Assembly (NCBI GenBank): GCA_902784585.1
Contig: CACZVM010000006.1
Location: 1 to 64,000, forward strand
Direction: 5' to 3'
DNA length: 64,000 bases
Origin: an uncultured Bacteroidales bacterium
Lineage (GTDB): Bacteria; Bacteroidota; Bacteroidia; Bacteroidales; Paludibacteraceae
In this document: positions 34,024 through 43,903 of the stretch, in pieces
Layout of the letters: each line of letters opens with the position of its first letter
Position numbering within the stretch: position 1 is the stretch's first letter
The notes under the pieces: model-generated
Told to the model about the DNA's origin: nothing
What the model saw: only the letters and a program-made list of their open reading frames with translations
The model's database searches: none
Translations under genes and position numbers: made by a program

Positions 34024-35091
34024 ATGAAAAAGTATCTGATTGTTTTGGCAGCTGCCGTCATGGCATTGGCAAGCTGCAGCAATGGTGGTGGCTCGAAGTA
34101 CACCAGCATTAAGTTCAAAAACGCAGAAATGACGATGGCTTTGGGCGCAACCGACAAGTTGCAGGTGCTCTATGAGCCGACCAGCCTTGATGCTCCGGTA
34201 TGCGTATGGGCATCGAGCAACGCTGAGGTTGTTGCTGTTGACCAGAACGGTAACATTGAGGCTCTCGAAATTGGCGAAGCTAACATCACCGCCACTTATG
34301 GTGAGGGCGAAGACCAGCTGAAAGCTGTCTGCAAAATCATCGTAAAAGATCCGCTGGATATGCTTCAGTGGGGTGGTTGGAGCGTCTGGAATCTTGACAG
34401 GAGCACGATCCTGAGCAACGACACCGTTAAGGCAACTCTTAGCACCGGTCAGGAAGTTAGCTGCGTGATGATTCCGGCTACCTACAAGATCTGGAGTAGT
34501 GATGTTTATCTGGATGTTGACCACTTGGCAGGTGCAGGTTACGTAGTTGACCTGGAGGGTACTGTTCTGTTGATCACCGACGACCTCGGCAAGGGCCCGA
34601 ACTACCACTATCTGGGAGCCAGCCATCTGAAGATCGTTCCGGCAAAGACCTTCAACTGGAACGACACCGCATTCGCATACTGCGCTGTGGCAGGTGCTCT
34701 GGGTGACGCAGCAACACACTTCGAGTGGTTGAACGACACCGTTGGTGATGTCGAGGCACAATTCACCGGTCGTATGTATGCTGCTGACTTGGACGCTGGC
34801 AAATTCATCGATCCTTTCAGCGGAATCATCGGCGAAGGTATCTTCGTAGGTGACGAGACCGAGACTCTGTACAAGAGCAACGTTTCCTGGTTCGGTGAGC
34901 CGCAAATCTGGGGCTTGGTTGCTACTGAGGATTATAAAGACTTCGTTCAGCCGTACGCTTGGGCTCCGCTGCAACAGAAGTACTATGAGTACCTCGGCGA
35001 AGAGACAGCTCCTCGCAAGTACACCGTTAAGGAGTACGTAGAGAAGAAAGAGACCAAGATTGCTCGTCCGGACGTACTGACCCACAAGTAA
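34024..35091 (+). CDS. Lipoprotein with Ig-like (BIG2) domain in SusE/F position
   Basis: 355 residues, lipobox at Cys18 (MALASC). An Ig-like BIG2-type domain follows (about 30-105: LGATDKLQVLYEPTSLDAPVCVWASSNAEVVAVDQNGNIEAL). The remaining 240 residues are rich in aromatic and acidic residues and match no family I know. By position (third gene after susC/susD) it may be a surface glycan- or peptide-binding accessory like SusE/F. It ends at a strong terminator. Confidence 0.8.
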   Translation: MKKYLIVLAAAVMALASCSNGGGSKYTSIKFKNAEMTMALGATDKLQVLYEPTSLDAPVCVWASSNAEVVAVDQNGNIEALEIGEANITATYGEGEDQLKAVCKIIVKDPLDMLQWGGWSVWNLDRSTILSNDTVKATLSTGQEVSCVMIPATYKIWSSDVYLDVDHLAGAGYVVDLEGTVLLITDDLGKGPNYHYLGASHLKIVPAKTFNWNDTAFAYCAVAGALGDAATHFEWLNDTVGDVEAQFTGRMYAADLDAGKFIDPFSGIIGEGIFVGDETETLYKSNVSWFGEPQIWGLVATEDYKDFVQPYAWAPLQQKYYEYLGEETAPRKYTVKEYVEKKETKIARPDVLTHK

Positions 35092-35110
35092 TCAAGTACT
35101 AAAAATTCAA

Positions 35111-35150
35111 AAAAAATCCTGCATACTCTTGCGTATGTGGGATTTTTTTT
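35111..35150 (+). terminator. Terminator after the susCD locus, overlapping the next promoter
   Basis: Stem AAAAAATCCTGCATAC / GTATGTGGGATTTTTT (16 pairs, two G-U) with a 6-base loop, then more T. The loop and right arm contain the -33 TTGC of the next promoter. Confidence 0.9.
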
Positions 35151-35160
35151 GTACTTTTGC
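35129..35160 (+). promoter_or_regulatory. Promoter of the M6 metalloprotease gene
   Basis: TTGC at 35129-35132, 19 bases, TACTTTTGC at 35152-35160. It is embedded in the terminator just described. Confidence 0.75.
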
Positions 35161-35188
35161 GGCCTAATTTGGATAAATCTACATTGTT

Positions 35189-37951
35189 ATGAAAAAAATA
35201 GGCTTATTGATTAGTGCATGTCTATGCTGTATCGCCGCGTTTGCCGTGATGGCTACGCCGGAGCCGATACAAGTGGTTCAAGCAGACGGAAGCACCCGTA
35301 TGGTGCGTCTGGTGGGCGATGAGTTCCACAGTTACTACACCGACCTGCAAGGTACACCGCTGCGCCGCAACGCGCAGGGGATGTGGGTGGCAGATCCGAC
35401 GGTGGCAGAGGTTCCCTCCGCTGCGCAACAGGCTCGTCGTGCGGCCCGTATGCCGAAGACCGGCAACAACGGTTTCCCTCTGACCGGCTCGCCCAAGAGC
35501 GTTGTGATTCTCGTTAACTTCAGCGACCTGAAATTCCAATTCACGCTCAACGACTATGAGCGCATGCTGAACGAGAGCGGCTATAGCACCAACGGCGGTG
35601 TAGGCTCGGCACGCGACTATTTCATCGCATGCTCGGACAGCCTGTTCCAGCCGCAGTTTGACTGCTACGGTCCCGTTAACCTGAGCAAAGGCTATGCCTA
35701 TTACGACCAATATACATCCAAGATGGTAGTGGAGGCCTGCAACAAGGTGGCTGATAACGGCGTGGATATGGCACAATACGACACCGACGGTGATGGCAAA
35801 CTGGACAACGTGTTCATCTACTACGCCGGACACAACGAGGCTGAAGGCGGACCGTCCAGTTCGATCTGGCCACACCGCAGCGTAGTGACCACCGGCGACC
35901 GCGTAGACGGCAAACTGATCTACGACTACGCTTGTACGTCCGAGCTGCGTGGCTCGAGCGGTAAGGCGATGTGCGGTATCGGTACGTTCTGCCATGAGTT
36001 CGGCCACGTACTCGGTCTGCCCGACTACTACGACACAGGCTACACCCAATACACCGTCGGCACCTGGGACATCATGTGCTCGGGAAGCTATAACGGCAAT
36101 GGCAAGACGCCGCCGAGCTACACCGCCGGCGAGCGCTTCCAACTGGGTTGGCTCACACCTGTTCAGTTGAGCAAGGCAGGCACTTATACACTGGAGCCGC
36201 TAACCAACGGTAAGCATCAAGCGTACCTAATTGCCAAAGGTGATCACAACCTGAGCTTCGGAAGCGCCTCGCCCAGCGAGTACTGGCTGCTGGAGAACCG
36301 TCAACGCGTGGGATGGGACGCACCATCGACCTGCCTGCCGGGTACGGGTATGCTCATTTGGCATATCGACTATCTCTCTTCGGCATGGAGTCGCAATGAG
36401 CCCAACAACTATATCCCGCTGCGCTACCACGTGGAAGAAGCCGGCGGACGCAAAGGCTACTCAGTCGACAGCGACCCCTACCCCGGAACGAAGAATATAA
36501 CCACCTTCACTCCGGAACTGCATAACGGCGAGATGCTGGAGCAGCCACTGACCGACATCGCACAATCGGGACAGAACATTACCTTTACCTACAAAGCGAA
36601 CGGATTTATGTTCCTGCCGGCCGCGATGCCTGTGATCGCAAGCACCTACAACAAAGACACCAAGAAAGCCTATACTCCGGGCTATAAACTGCGTATCGCA
36701 GGAGAACATCTTGATCCGAACCTGGCAGCAACCATCAGCGTCTCCGGAAGCGGTTTCTACATCTCGGCGGATAGCATCAGCTGGACATCCCAACTAAGTG
36801 CCACGGTGGATGCCGACTCCGTATTAGAGCAGACCATCTGGGTGCGTTATGCGCCTAAGAAACAAGTCTGCGACGAACAACGCGGCACTATCTCCGTGCG
36901 TCAAGGCAACGCCGTCGGTACACTAGTGGTGTTTGGCACCAGTCCGCGGCCCGTGTTGATTGATATACCCGACATCACCACCATAGAGAATGTAACGCCA
37001 ACCACCTTCACTGTCAACTGGACACCGCAAGAGGATGCCGAATACTACTACGTGACGATGTATCACATGGAGGAAGGCACGGAATCGACCGTAGAGAGTT
37101 TTGAGGGCTTTGACGACGAAGCAGTGGTGGCGGAAAGCGGCTGGAGCACCAGCTTCTATCGCACTACCACCAAGGCGAAAGAGCTGGGGGCTGTGTCGAT
37201 GTGGTTTAAGGAGAACTACGAATGGATGCTTACACCTATCTACTCCAACCCGGTAGTAGAACTGAGTATGTGGCTGAACGCGCCCGCTACCACCGACAGC
37301 GATGTCGGACTGATCTATCTGGTAGGCTATAGCGATACCAGCATCGATACCCTCGACATCATTCATATCACCAAGAACACCAAGAAATATACCTACCGCA
37401 AAACGTTCACCGAGGAGCAGGGCTACCGTCGCTTCCGTCTGGACTACGCACAAGTAGGCGGCGAAGGTGTATGTCTGGATGCGTTCACCACCACCTTCAA
37501 CCAGAAGACCGTTTATACCTACAAAGGACGCGAGCGCACTATCCTCGCAGAAGAGGGCTATGAACAGTTATATGCCTATGACCTGATTCCGAACACCACG
37601 TACTACGTACGTCTGCAGTGCTCGGAGGAGAAGGGGTGCGAAGAGCATCTGAGCGAGCTGAGCATGCCTGTGGCCATCACCACCAAAGAGGGTTCGGGCA
37701 TAGACGGCAACCGACTGACATACGATCCGGAACTACATGCGGTTTATCTGCCACAGTCGCTCACACCGGGTAGCGTAGGTATCTACACGACGGAAGGACA
37801 ACTGGTGAAGACCATACCCGTTTCGGCCACCATCAACATCGTACCGCTGCCCGTCAACGAGATGCAGCACGGCGCCATCTATATCATTAAATATCTTCCG
37901 AACGATAACATGCGCCGCGGACAACCGTGGATCAAGATACTATTCCGCTAA
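35189..37951 (+). CDS. Secreted M6 family metalloprotease with T9SS-type C-terminus
   Basis: 920 residues. Signal peptide 1-22; a propeptide-like N-domain; the M6 zinc site HEFGHVLGLPDYYD with His269, Glu270 and His273 and the downstream DIMCSGSY Met-turn. Then come an Ig-like region, a fibronectin-III-like segment (TTIENVTPTTFTVNWTPQEDAEYYYV), a jelly-roll adhesion-type part (ESFEGFDDEAVVAESGW) and a final 75 residues (VGIYTTEGQLVKT...GAIYIIKY...IKILFR) that fit the type A T9SS sorting domain. So it is probably exported by the T9SS encoded at 10740-16573 and bound at the surface. Its relatives digest host or dietary proteins. Confidence 0.93.
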   Translation: MKKIGLLISACLCCIAAFAVMATPEPIQVVQADGSTRMVRLVGDEFHSYYTDLQGTPLRRNAQGMWVADPTVAEVPSAAQQARRAARMPKTGNNGFPLTGSPKSVVILVNFSDLKFQFTLNDYERMLNESGYSTNGGVGSARDYFIACSDSLFQPQFDCYGPVNLSKGYAYYDQYTSKMVVEACNKVADNGVDMAQYDTDGDGKLDNVFIYYAGHNEAEGGPSSSIWPHRSVVTTGDRVDGKLIYDYACTSELRGSSGKAMCGIGTFCHEFGHVLGLPDYYDTGYTQYTVGTWDIMCSGSYNGNGKTPPSYTAGERFQLGWLTPVQLSKAGTYTLEPLTNGKHQAYLIAKGDHNLSFGSASPSEYWLLENRQRVGWDAPSTCLPGTGMLIWHIDYLSSAWSRNEPNNYIPLRYHVEEAGGRKGYSVDSDPYPGTKNITTFTPELHNGEMLEQPLTDIAQSGQNITFTYKANGFMFLPAAMPVIASTYNKDTKKAYTPGYKLRIAGEHLDPNLAATISVSGSGFYISADSISWTSQLSATVDADSVLEQTIWVRYAPKKQVCDEQRGTISVRQGNAVGTLVVFGTSPRPVLIDIPDITTIENVTPTTFTVNWTPQEDAEYYYVTMYHMEEGTESTVESFEGFDDEAVVAESGWSTSFYRTTTKAKELGAVSMWFKENYEWMLTPIYSNPVVELSMWLNAPATTDSDVGLIYLVGYSDTSIDTLDIIHITKNTKKYTYRKTFTEEQGYRRFRLDYAQVGGEGVCLDAFTTTFNQKTVYTYKGRERTILAEEGYEQLYAYDLIPNTTYYVRLQCSEEKGCEEHLSELSMPVAITTKEGSGIDGNRLTYDPELHAVYLPQSLTPGSVGIYTTEGQLVKTIPVSATINIVPLPVNEMQHGAIYIIKYLPNDNMRRGQPWIKILFR

Positions 37952-37962
37952 ATCCACGTCAT

Positions 37963-40155
37963 ATGATCCGTATGGCATGTCTGAGCGCCCTGGTGGCGCT
38001 CATGACAGCTTGTCATTCGTTCTCGGCTGACAGTCGTCGCCTGCAAAGGCAGGTGGTGGAACGTGAGAACTATGCAGAGCAGCAGATAGCCGAACTATCC
38101 GCTGCTTTGCAACGTCATGCAAGCATGGACACCATTCGCGCAATAGCCGAAGCTGATCCTACCCTGCTCTTCTACGTCTTCGATGCCACGCAGCTGCTCT
38201 ACTGGTCGGACAACTGGCTTGCGTCGGGCGAGGTGCTGCTGACCGGATACGACAAATGGCGTTACGCCTTTTTTCGTAACGCGCACACGCTTGTACGATG
38301 GACCAAAGCCGCCGACTACAACATCATGACGGTGATCCCCATCCGTTATGCCTATCCGCTGCAGACCCGGCTGATGCGCAACACGTTCGTACCGCCATTC
38401 AACATCACCGACCGTCGTGGCGTGACCCGCTACCGCCGCGATGACTATGCGCCTATCTATTCCGCCGACGGCGATTATCTGTTCTCGCTGATGAGCGAAG
38501 CGGAGGCAACGGACAACACCGAGGGCTATGCGATTGCCAACCAGACCTTCTCCTTCCGCACGCTGCTGGAAGCAGACGAAGCCGAGGATACTGCCTGGTG
38601 GCGCTCCGGAGGCTTGCACGGGCGACTCTATTATATCCTATGCATCGCGCTCTTTGCCCTACTGCTGGCTATAGGCATAGGCGGACTGATCGCACATCGC
38701 GGCATACGCAACATGCGTCTATCGACCCGTATCATGTACGTCATCGTGGCCTGCGTGCTGGCGGTGTTTGCCTATCTATTCATCATCTCCGTGCGCTATG
38801 TGCGCACCAACTACGAGGAGCGGCAACGTGAACAACTGCTGACGCGCTCGGAATATATCCAGTCGTATCTGCGTTCGCTATACTACTGGGACGTGGCGCT
38901 CAGTTCCGCACAGTCGCAAGGACTCGGCGTGGACCTGCACGACCTAGGATATGACCTGCATCAGGACATCCACGTCTATTCACTCACAGGCGAACTAATT
39001 GCCACCTCGTCCAGCACCCTCTTCCGTAACGGCGTACTATCGCTGCGCATGGCTCCGGAGGCTCTCTTCGGCAACGAGCACAGCCTGGTATGCTACGAAC
39101 AGCTGGCCACCCACCCTTACCTGGTATCCTATGTGCCGTTCTATAATGGTTCGTTCGTACCTATCGGCTACATCGCCATGCCGTATTTCCTGAGCGAACA
39201 GACGCGCAATGAGGAGGTGGACAGACTGCTGGCACGTCAGCTGCCGCCATACATCATCGTGCTACTGCTGGCACTGGTCTTCTCGTTTGCCGCTGCGCGT
39301 AGCATGACCGCACCTATCCTACTGCTGACAGATAAGATGCGTCGCTTCCAGATAGGCGCCAAAGACAACCACGTCACCTATCCGTATCATGACGAGGTAG
39401 GTATGCTCGTAGAACGATACAACCACCTGGTGGACCGTGTGGAACGCTCTGCCGAACAACTGGCTAAAGCAGAACGCGAAGGCGCATGGCAGACCATGGC
39501 ACGACAGATAGCACACGAGATCAACAACCCGCTCACACCGATGAAACTATCGGTACAGAAACTACAACGCTTGCACGGTACGGAGCAGTTTGACGCCTAC
39601 TTCGACAAAGCCACACGTATGCTGGTGTCGGAGATAGACAACCTGTCGCACATAGCTCACTCGTTCTCCACCTTCGCCAAACAGCCGGAAGTCATCACCT
39701 CGGAAGTGGATGTGGCGCAGAAACTATCGGATGTGATTACCCTGCAACGCGCGAACGATGCAGAGATACCTATTCGCTATGTAGGTCCGGACAGCGGCGT
39801 CATCGTCCATACCGACCGCGAACAGATCAGCCAGGTGTTCGTCAATATCCTACGCAATGCACTTCAAGCACTGAGCAGCGACTCTATCGCCGACAGCGGA
39901 CGCACACCGGACATCATCGTTGTACTGAATGCCGCCTATGCCGAAGACGAGATATGCATCTCCTTCTCCGACAACGGCCCCGGCATACCCGCTGACATAC
40001 AGCCCTCTATTTTCCGCCCCTCTTTCACCACAAAATCCAACGGAAACGGACTTGGTCTGGCCATCTCGAAACGCATCGTAGAGGGCACCGGAGGACGCAT
40101 CCGCTTCGAAAGTAACGAAAAAGGTACTACTTTTTATATTTATCTAAAAAAATAA
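37963..40155 (+). CDS. Membrane sensor histidine kinase, orphan, possibly lipid-anchored
   Basis: 730 residues from ATG 37963, 11 bases after the protease gene; a GTG start at 37927 would overlap it. The N-terminus LVALMTAC at about residue 17 looks like a lipobox. A periplasmic region follows, then helices near 222-245 and 256-277, a second sensory region, a helix near 427-445, HAMP, HisKA with His518 (QIAHEINNPLTPMKLSVQKL), and HATPase_c (NILRNALQAL; DNGPGIP; GNGLGLAISKRIVEGTGG). The HisKA and HATPase parts are NtrY-like. No response regulator is adjacent. What it senses is unknown; the neighbours are a surface protease and an export operon. Confidence 0.92.
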   Translation: MIRMACLSALVALMTACHSFSADSRRLQRQVVERENYAEQQIAELSAALQRHASMDTIRAIAEADPTLLFYVFDATQLLYWSDNWLASGEVLLTGYDKWRYAFFRNAHTLVRWTKAADYNIMTVIPIRYAYPLQTRLMRNTFVPPFNITDRRGVTRYRRDDYAPIYSADGDYLFSLMSEAEATDNTEGYAIANQTFSFRTLLEADEAEDTAWWRSGGLHGRLYYILCIALFALLLAIGIGGLIAHRGIRNMRLSTRIMYVIVACVLAVFAYLFIISVRYVRTNYEERQREQLLTRSEYIQSYLRSLYYWDVALSSAQSQGLGVDLHDLGYDLHQDIHVYSLTGELIATSSSTLFRNGVLSLRMAPEALFGNEHSLVCYEQLATHPYLVSYVPFYNGSFVPIGYIAMPYFLSEQTRNEEVDRLLARQLPPYIIVLLLALVFSFAAARSMTAPILLLTDKMRRFQIGAKDNHVTYPYHDEVGMLVERYNHLVDRVERSAEQLAKAEREGAWQTMARQIAHEINNPLTPMKLSVQKLQRLHGTEQFDAYFDKATRMLVSEIDNLSHIAHSFSTFAKQPEVITSEVDVAQKLSDVITLQRANDAEIPIRYVGPDSGVIVHTDREQISQVFVNILRNALQALSSDSIADSGRTPDIIVVLNAAYAEDEICISFSDNGPGIPADIQPSIFRPSFTTKSNGNGLGLAISKRIVEGTGGRIRFESNEKGTTFYIYLKK

Positions 40156-40222
40156 GGCATTATATGTTCGATTTGGCATGATTTTTGCTGAGGAATATCG
40201 GGTATTTGAAATATATTAGTTT

Positions 40223-41695
40223 ATGAACTATAAGTCAACTATTTTTGCGGCTGCATTACTGTGCCTAACCAGCATGGTATCGGCCCAAGACACGCTGCGC
40301 TGTTCGCTAGCAGACTGCAGGCAGATGGCCTTGGAGCTTAGCCAGTCGGGTAAAGCACAAGAAGAGATGCGCAAAGCGGCCGAATACAACCGCAAAGCGG
40401 CTCTGGCGGCGATGTTCCCCCGCGTGTCGGCCAACGGCGGCTACCGCTGGAACTCCAAGAACGCTCATTTGCTGGGCGACCAGACCGAACTGGGTTTCGG
40501 CACCGTCAGCACAGGCAACGAGTTCAGTTGGAATCCGAACAGCCTATTAGGCCAACTGGAGCAACATACTGCCGGCACCATCTTCCATCAGCCCATCGTC
40601 AACCTGGAGAACAACGTGGGACAAGTCATCTCTAATGCTTATCAGCAGGCGTACGATGTACTGACTGTGGATATTGAGCACGTGCTGGTGGCACAAGTGG
40701 GGGTGATACAACCTATCTACACCGGCGGACGTCTCACACAACTCTACAAGATCGCCAAATCAACCGAACAGATTGCCAATATCCGCTCCACAGCCAACCA
40801 TGCCGACATCATCATGGCAGTGGATGAGGCCTACTGGCGCGTCGTATCGGTGGCTGAGAAAAAAGCGCTGGCCGAGGAATACTACCGGCTGCTATGCAAA
40901 CTGGAGGACGACGTGCGCAACGCCGTAGAAGAAGGTATGGCTACGCAGTCGGACCTGCTGAAGGTATGCGCCAAACGCGGCGATGCAGAAGTGAAGAAAC
41001 TGCAGGCTGAGAACGGCTTGACACTCTCCAGTATGGCACTGGCGCAGGTGTGCGGACTGCCATTGCGCACTGTGTTCCTTACCGATACAGAAGGACTGAG
41101 CGAGACCATGCTCACCTCTGACTCGCTCGACGCAGAGAGCATCACTGCTGCGCGAAGCGAGATGCAGATGATGCACGAGGTGGAGAAGATAGCCCGCAGC
41201 AATGCCAAACTGGCATCCGCAGGGCTACAACCCAACATCATCGCTTCAGCCAGTTATATCTACACCAACCCCTCGGTGGAGAACGGTGTTCACTCCGACT
41301 GGCAGGGCCGCGGCTTCTTCACAGCAGGTGTGACGGTGAATGTACCTATCGCACACGCCGATGCTATCCTGCGCTACAAGGCTGCACGTCATGCAGCTAA
41401 CGCCGTATCACTAAAAGTGGACGAGATGCGTGAGAAACTGACGCTTCAGACCACTCAGGCCAACCAGCGACTGTTGGAAGCGCAGCAGAAGATAGCCATG
41501 GCACAACTCAACAAAGCGAATGCCACCGAGGTGCTACGCATGGCAGAGGAGTCGTTTGAGGCCGGCATGATCACCGCCTCGGATCTGATGATGGCGCAGA
41601 CGGCATGGCTGTCGGCTGCCTCCGAACTGGTGGACGCGCAGACAGAAGCCAAGACCAACGAGACGCAACTGCGCAAATATTTAGGACAACTATAA
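40223..41695 (+). CDS. TolC-family outer membrane efflux protein
   Basis: 490 residues, signal peptide (cut near VSAQ, residue 22). Two TolC-type repeats are visible with the PIYTGGRL...L turn (about 173-182) and long coiled helices (EMREKLTLQTTQANQRLLEAQQKIA; SFEAGMITASDLMMAQTAWLSAASELVDAQTEA). It forms the outer membrane duct for the HlyD/ABC exporter encoded next. No clear promoter of the usual form lies in the 67-base gap after the kinase gene, so it may be read from upstream. Confidence 0.93.
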   Translation: MNYKSTIFAAALLCLTSMVSAQDTLRCSLADCRQMALELSQSGKAQEEMRKAAEYNRKAALAAMFPRVSANGGYRWNSKNAHLLGDQTELGFGTVSTGNEFSWNPNSLLGQLEQHTAGTIFHQPIVNLENNVGQVISNAYQQAYDVLTVDIEHVLVAQVGVIQPIYTGGRLTQLYKIAKSTEQIANIRSTANHADIIMAVDEAYWRVVSVAEKKALAEEYYRLLCKLEDDVRNAVEEGMATQSDLLKVCAKRGDAEVKKLQAENGLTLSSMALAQVCGLPLRTVFLTDTEGLSETMLTSDSLDAESITAARSEMQMMHEVEKIARSNAKLASAGLQPNIIASASYIYTNPSVENGVHSDWQGRGFFTAGVTVNVPIAHADAILRYKAARHAANAVSLKVDEMREKLTLQTTQANQRLLEAQQKIAMAQLNKANATEVLRMAEESFEAGMITASDLMMAQTAWLSAASELVDAQTEAKTNETQLRKYLGQL

Positions 41696-41717
41696 GACAC
41701 AAAGAGACAACACGCAC

Positions 41718-42716
41718 ATGAAAAAAGAAGAAGGACAAGGCAGTCTGCTGCTGGGTATCATCGCCCTCTTGGCTGTCGTCATCATCGTAGCATTGGTGGG
41801 TGCACTGGCACTGAAGCCGGAGGACACCCTTATCCAAGGAGAGGCTGTAGCCTCTGAGTACCGCGTTTCCGGCAAAGTACCGGGACGTATAGAGAAGTAT
41901 CTGTTTGAAGAAGGCGATCTGGTACACAAGGGCGACACCCTCGTCATCATCTATTCGCCGGAGGTGGAGGCTAAGAAAGAGCAAGCACTCGCGGCACGTG
42001 AGATGGCCGAAGCCGTCAACCGTAAGGCTAAGAACGGTGCGCAGCCTCAGCAGATAGAAGGTGCGTATGAACTCTATCAGAAAGCACTGGCCGGCGAAGA
42101 GATCTATCGCAAGAGTTACGAGCGCGTATCTCGTCTGTATGAGAAGGGAGTGGTCAGCGCACAGAAGCGCGATGAGGTAGAGGCGCAATACAAGGCCGCT
42201 TCGGCTACCGTCAAGGCTGCAAAGAGCCAATACGACATGGCAGTGGCCGGTGCACGCGCCGAAGACAAAGATGCGGCGCAGGCTCAGGTGGCACGCGTGG
42301 ATGCCATCCTCAAGGAAGTAGCAGCTGCGGAAGTGGAGCGTTATCTGCTCTCGCCCTGCGACGGCGAGGTGAGCGAACAGTTCCCCAAGGTGGGTGAACT
42401 GGTAGGACAAGGTAGCCCTGTGATGGCCATCGTCGACCTGACCGACATCTGGTTTACCTTCTCCGTTCGTGAAGACATGCTGGCACGATTTGCCAAAGGC
42501 AGTCAACTGAACGTACGCATCCCCGCGCTGGGAGACGACGGCAAGACCTATCCGGTGGTAGTCACTTATCTGAAAGTGATGGGTACATACGCCACATGGC
42601 GTTCCACCAAGCAGAACGGCGGTTATGACGTGCGCACGTTCGACGTCAAGTGCCGTCCGCTTGCCCCGATTGAGGGTCTGCGTCCCGGCATGACGGCTCT
42701 GGTTGTTAACGAATAA
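41718..42716 (+). CDS. HlyD-family membrane fusion protein
   Basis: 332 residues. One N-terminal membrane helix (about 9-31), lipoyl/barrel-sandwich halves (EYRVSGKVPGRIEKYLFEEGDLVHKGDTLV and LLSPCDGEVSEQFPKVGELVGQGSPVMAIVD), a coiled-coil hairpin between (about 75-195, AAREMAEAVNRKAKNG... AKSQYDMAVAGARAEDKDAAQAQ) and a C-terminal beta domain. It links the inner membrane permeases to the TolC-type channel. It lies 22 bases after tolC. Confidence 0.93.
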   Translation: MKKEEGQGSLLLGIIALLAVVIIVALVGALALKPEDTLIQGEAVASEYRVSGKVPGRIEKYLFEEGDLVHKGDTLVIIYSPEVEAKKEQALAAREMAEAVNRKAKNGAQPQQIEGAYELYQKALAGEEIYRKSYERVSRLYEKGVVSAQKRDEVEAQYKAASATVKAAKSQYDMAVAGARAEDKDAAQAQVARVDAILKEVAAAEVERYLLSPCDGEVSEQFPKVGELVGQGSPVMAIVDLTDIWFTFSVREDMLARFAKGSQLNVRIPALGDDGKTYPVVVTYLKVMGTYATWRSTKQNGGYDVRTFDVKCRPLAPIEGLRPGMTALVVNE

Positions 42717-42721
42717 GAGCG

Positions 42722-43897
42722 TTGAAAGAGATTTTCTTCAATATATGGCAGGTGATGCGTCGTGAGAACCGTCGTATCGTGTCGCGTCCGTTGTATCTGG
42801 GTGCGTCGGTGGGAGCTTTCCTATTCTCACTATTCTTCTATATGACGCTGATGATCCGCGGTGCTGCCGAGAACATGCCTGTGGCTGTAGTGGATCTGGA
42901 TCAGAGTTCGATCTCGCGCCGTCTGGCACATGAGATGCAATCGACTCCGTCAGTGGGCATCAGACTGGTGACCAACAACTATGCCGAAGCGCGTCAGGCG
43001 ATGCAGCGAGGTGAGATATATGGTATCTTCGTCATCCCTGACGGTTTCTATCGCGACTTGGCCTCCTTCAAGCGTCCGCGACTGGATTTCTACATCACCA
43101 ACGCCTACACCGTAGGCGGCAACACCGCCTACAAGCAGATGCTGACTGTGACCAACCTGGTCAGCGGCGCCTTCCAGCGAGAGGTGCTCCGTAAGATGGG
43201 ACTGACGGACAACATCATCATGCGCCGTATCCAGCCACTCGTCATCGAATCGCATATGCTGGTTAATCCATGGGGTAACTATACGATCTATCTGGTCAGC
43301 ACCATCCTACCCGGTACGCTCGGACTGATCGCACTGATGCTGACGATCTTTGCTATAGGTTATGAACTGAAGTCACGCTCTTCGCGCGAGTGGCTGCGTA
43401 CGGCCGGCGACAACTACACAGTCGCCATGATCGGCAAACTGATTCCCTATACGATCATCTATTTGATCTTAGGTCTGGTATGCTACTTCGTCATGTACAG
43501 CATCGCCGGCTTCCCCGTGCTGGGCAGCCATATGCGCCTGCTGCTCGGACTGCTGCTTTTCATCATGGCCATGGAGACGATGGGTATCGTCATGATCGGA
43601 TGTCTGCCTACGCTTCGCGATGCGCTGTCGGTGGGTGCTCTCTACGCCATGCTTGGTTTCTCGCTTTCCGGCTTCACCTACCCCAATATGGCAATGATGC
43701 CGTTCGTGCGCGGACTGAGCAATCTAGAACCGCTCCGCCACTACTATCTTATCTATGTCAACGAGGCTCTGATGGGAGCTCCGGCTATCAACTCGACACC
43801 ACACGGACTGGCACTGGCTGCGTTTATGATCCTGGCGATGCTCGTCGCGCCGCGTCTGCACCATGCTCTCAAATATCAGAACTATCGGCTTAAATAA
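42722..43897 (+). CDS. ABC-2 type permease, first of pair (YhhJ/YbhR-like)
   Basis: 391 residues beginning with a TTG codon 5 bases after the HlyD stop; the next Met is 11 codons in. One N-terminal helix, a large periplasmic domain (VAVVDLDQSSISRRLAHEMQSTP... YGIFVIPDGFYRDL), then five to six helices with the ABC-2 motif region MLGFSLSGFTYPNMAMMPFVRGLSNLEPLRHYY. Such permeases export drugs, lipids or polymers when paired with an ATPase; no ATPase gene is in this operon. Confidence 0.9.
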   Translation: MKEIFFNIWQVMRRENRRIVSRPLYLGASVGAFLFSLFFYMTLMIRGAAENMPVAVVDLDQSSISRRLAHEMQSTPSVGIRLVTNNYAEARQAMQRGEIYGIFVIPDGFYRDLASFKRPRLDFYITNAYTVGGNTAYKQMLTVTNLVSGAFQREVLRKMGLTDNIIMRRIQPLVIESHMLVNPWGNYTIYLVSTILPGTLGLIALMLTIFAIGYELKSRSSREWLRTAGDNYTVAMIGKLIPYTIIYLILGLVCYFVMYSIAGFPVLGSHMRLLLGLLLFIMAMETMGIVMIGCLPTLRDALSVGALYAMLGFSLSGFTYPNMAMMPFVRGLSNLEPLRHYYLIYVNEALMGAPAINSTPHGLALAAFMILAMLVAPRLHHALKYQNYRLK

Positions 43898-43903
43898 ATC
43901 GCT

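Noticed and set aside
34012-35085. A 357-codon minus-strand frame across the Ig-like lipoprotein gene
   Set aside because: The plus-strand gene has a clean lipobox start, BIG2 motif and fits the operon; the reverse frame has none of these.
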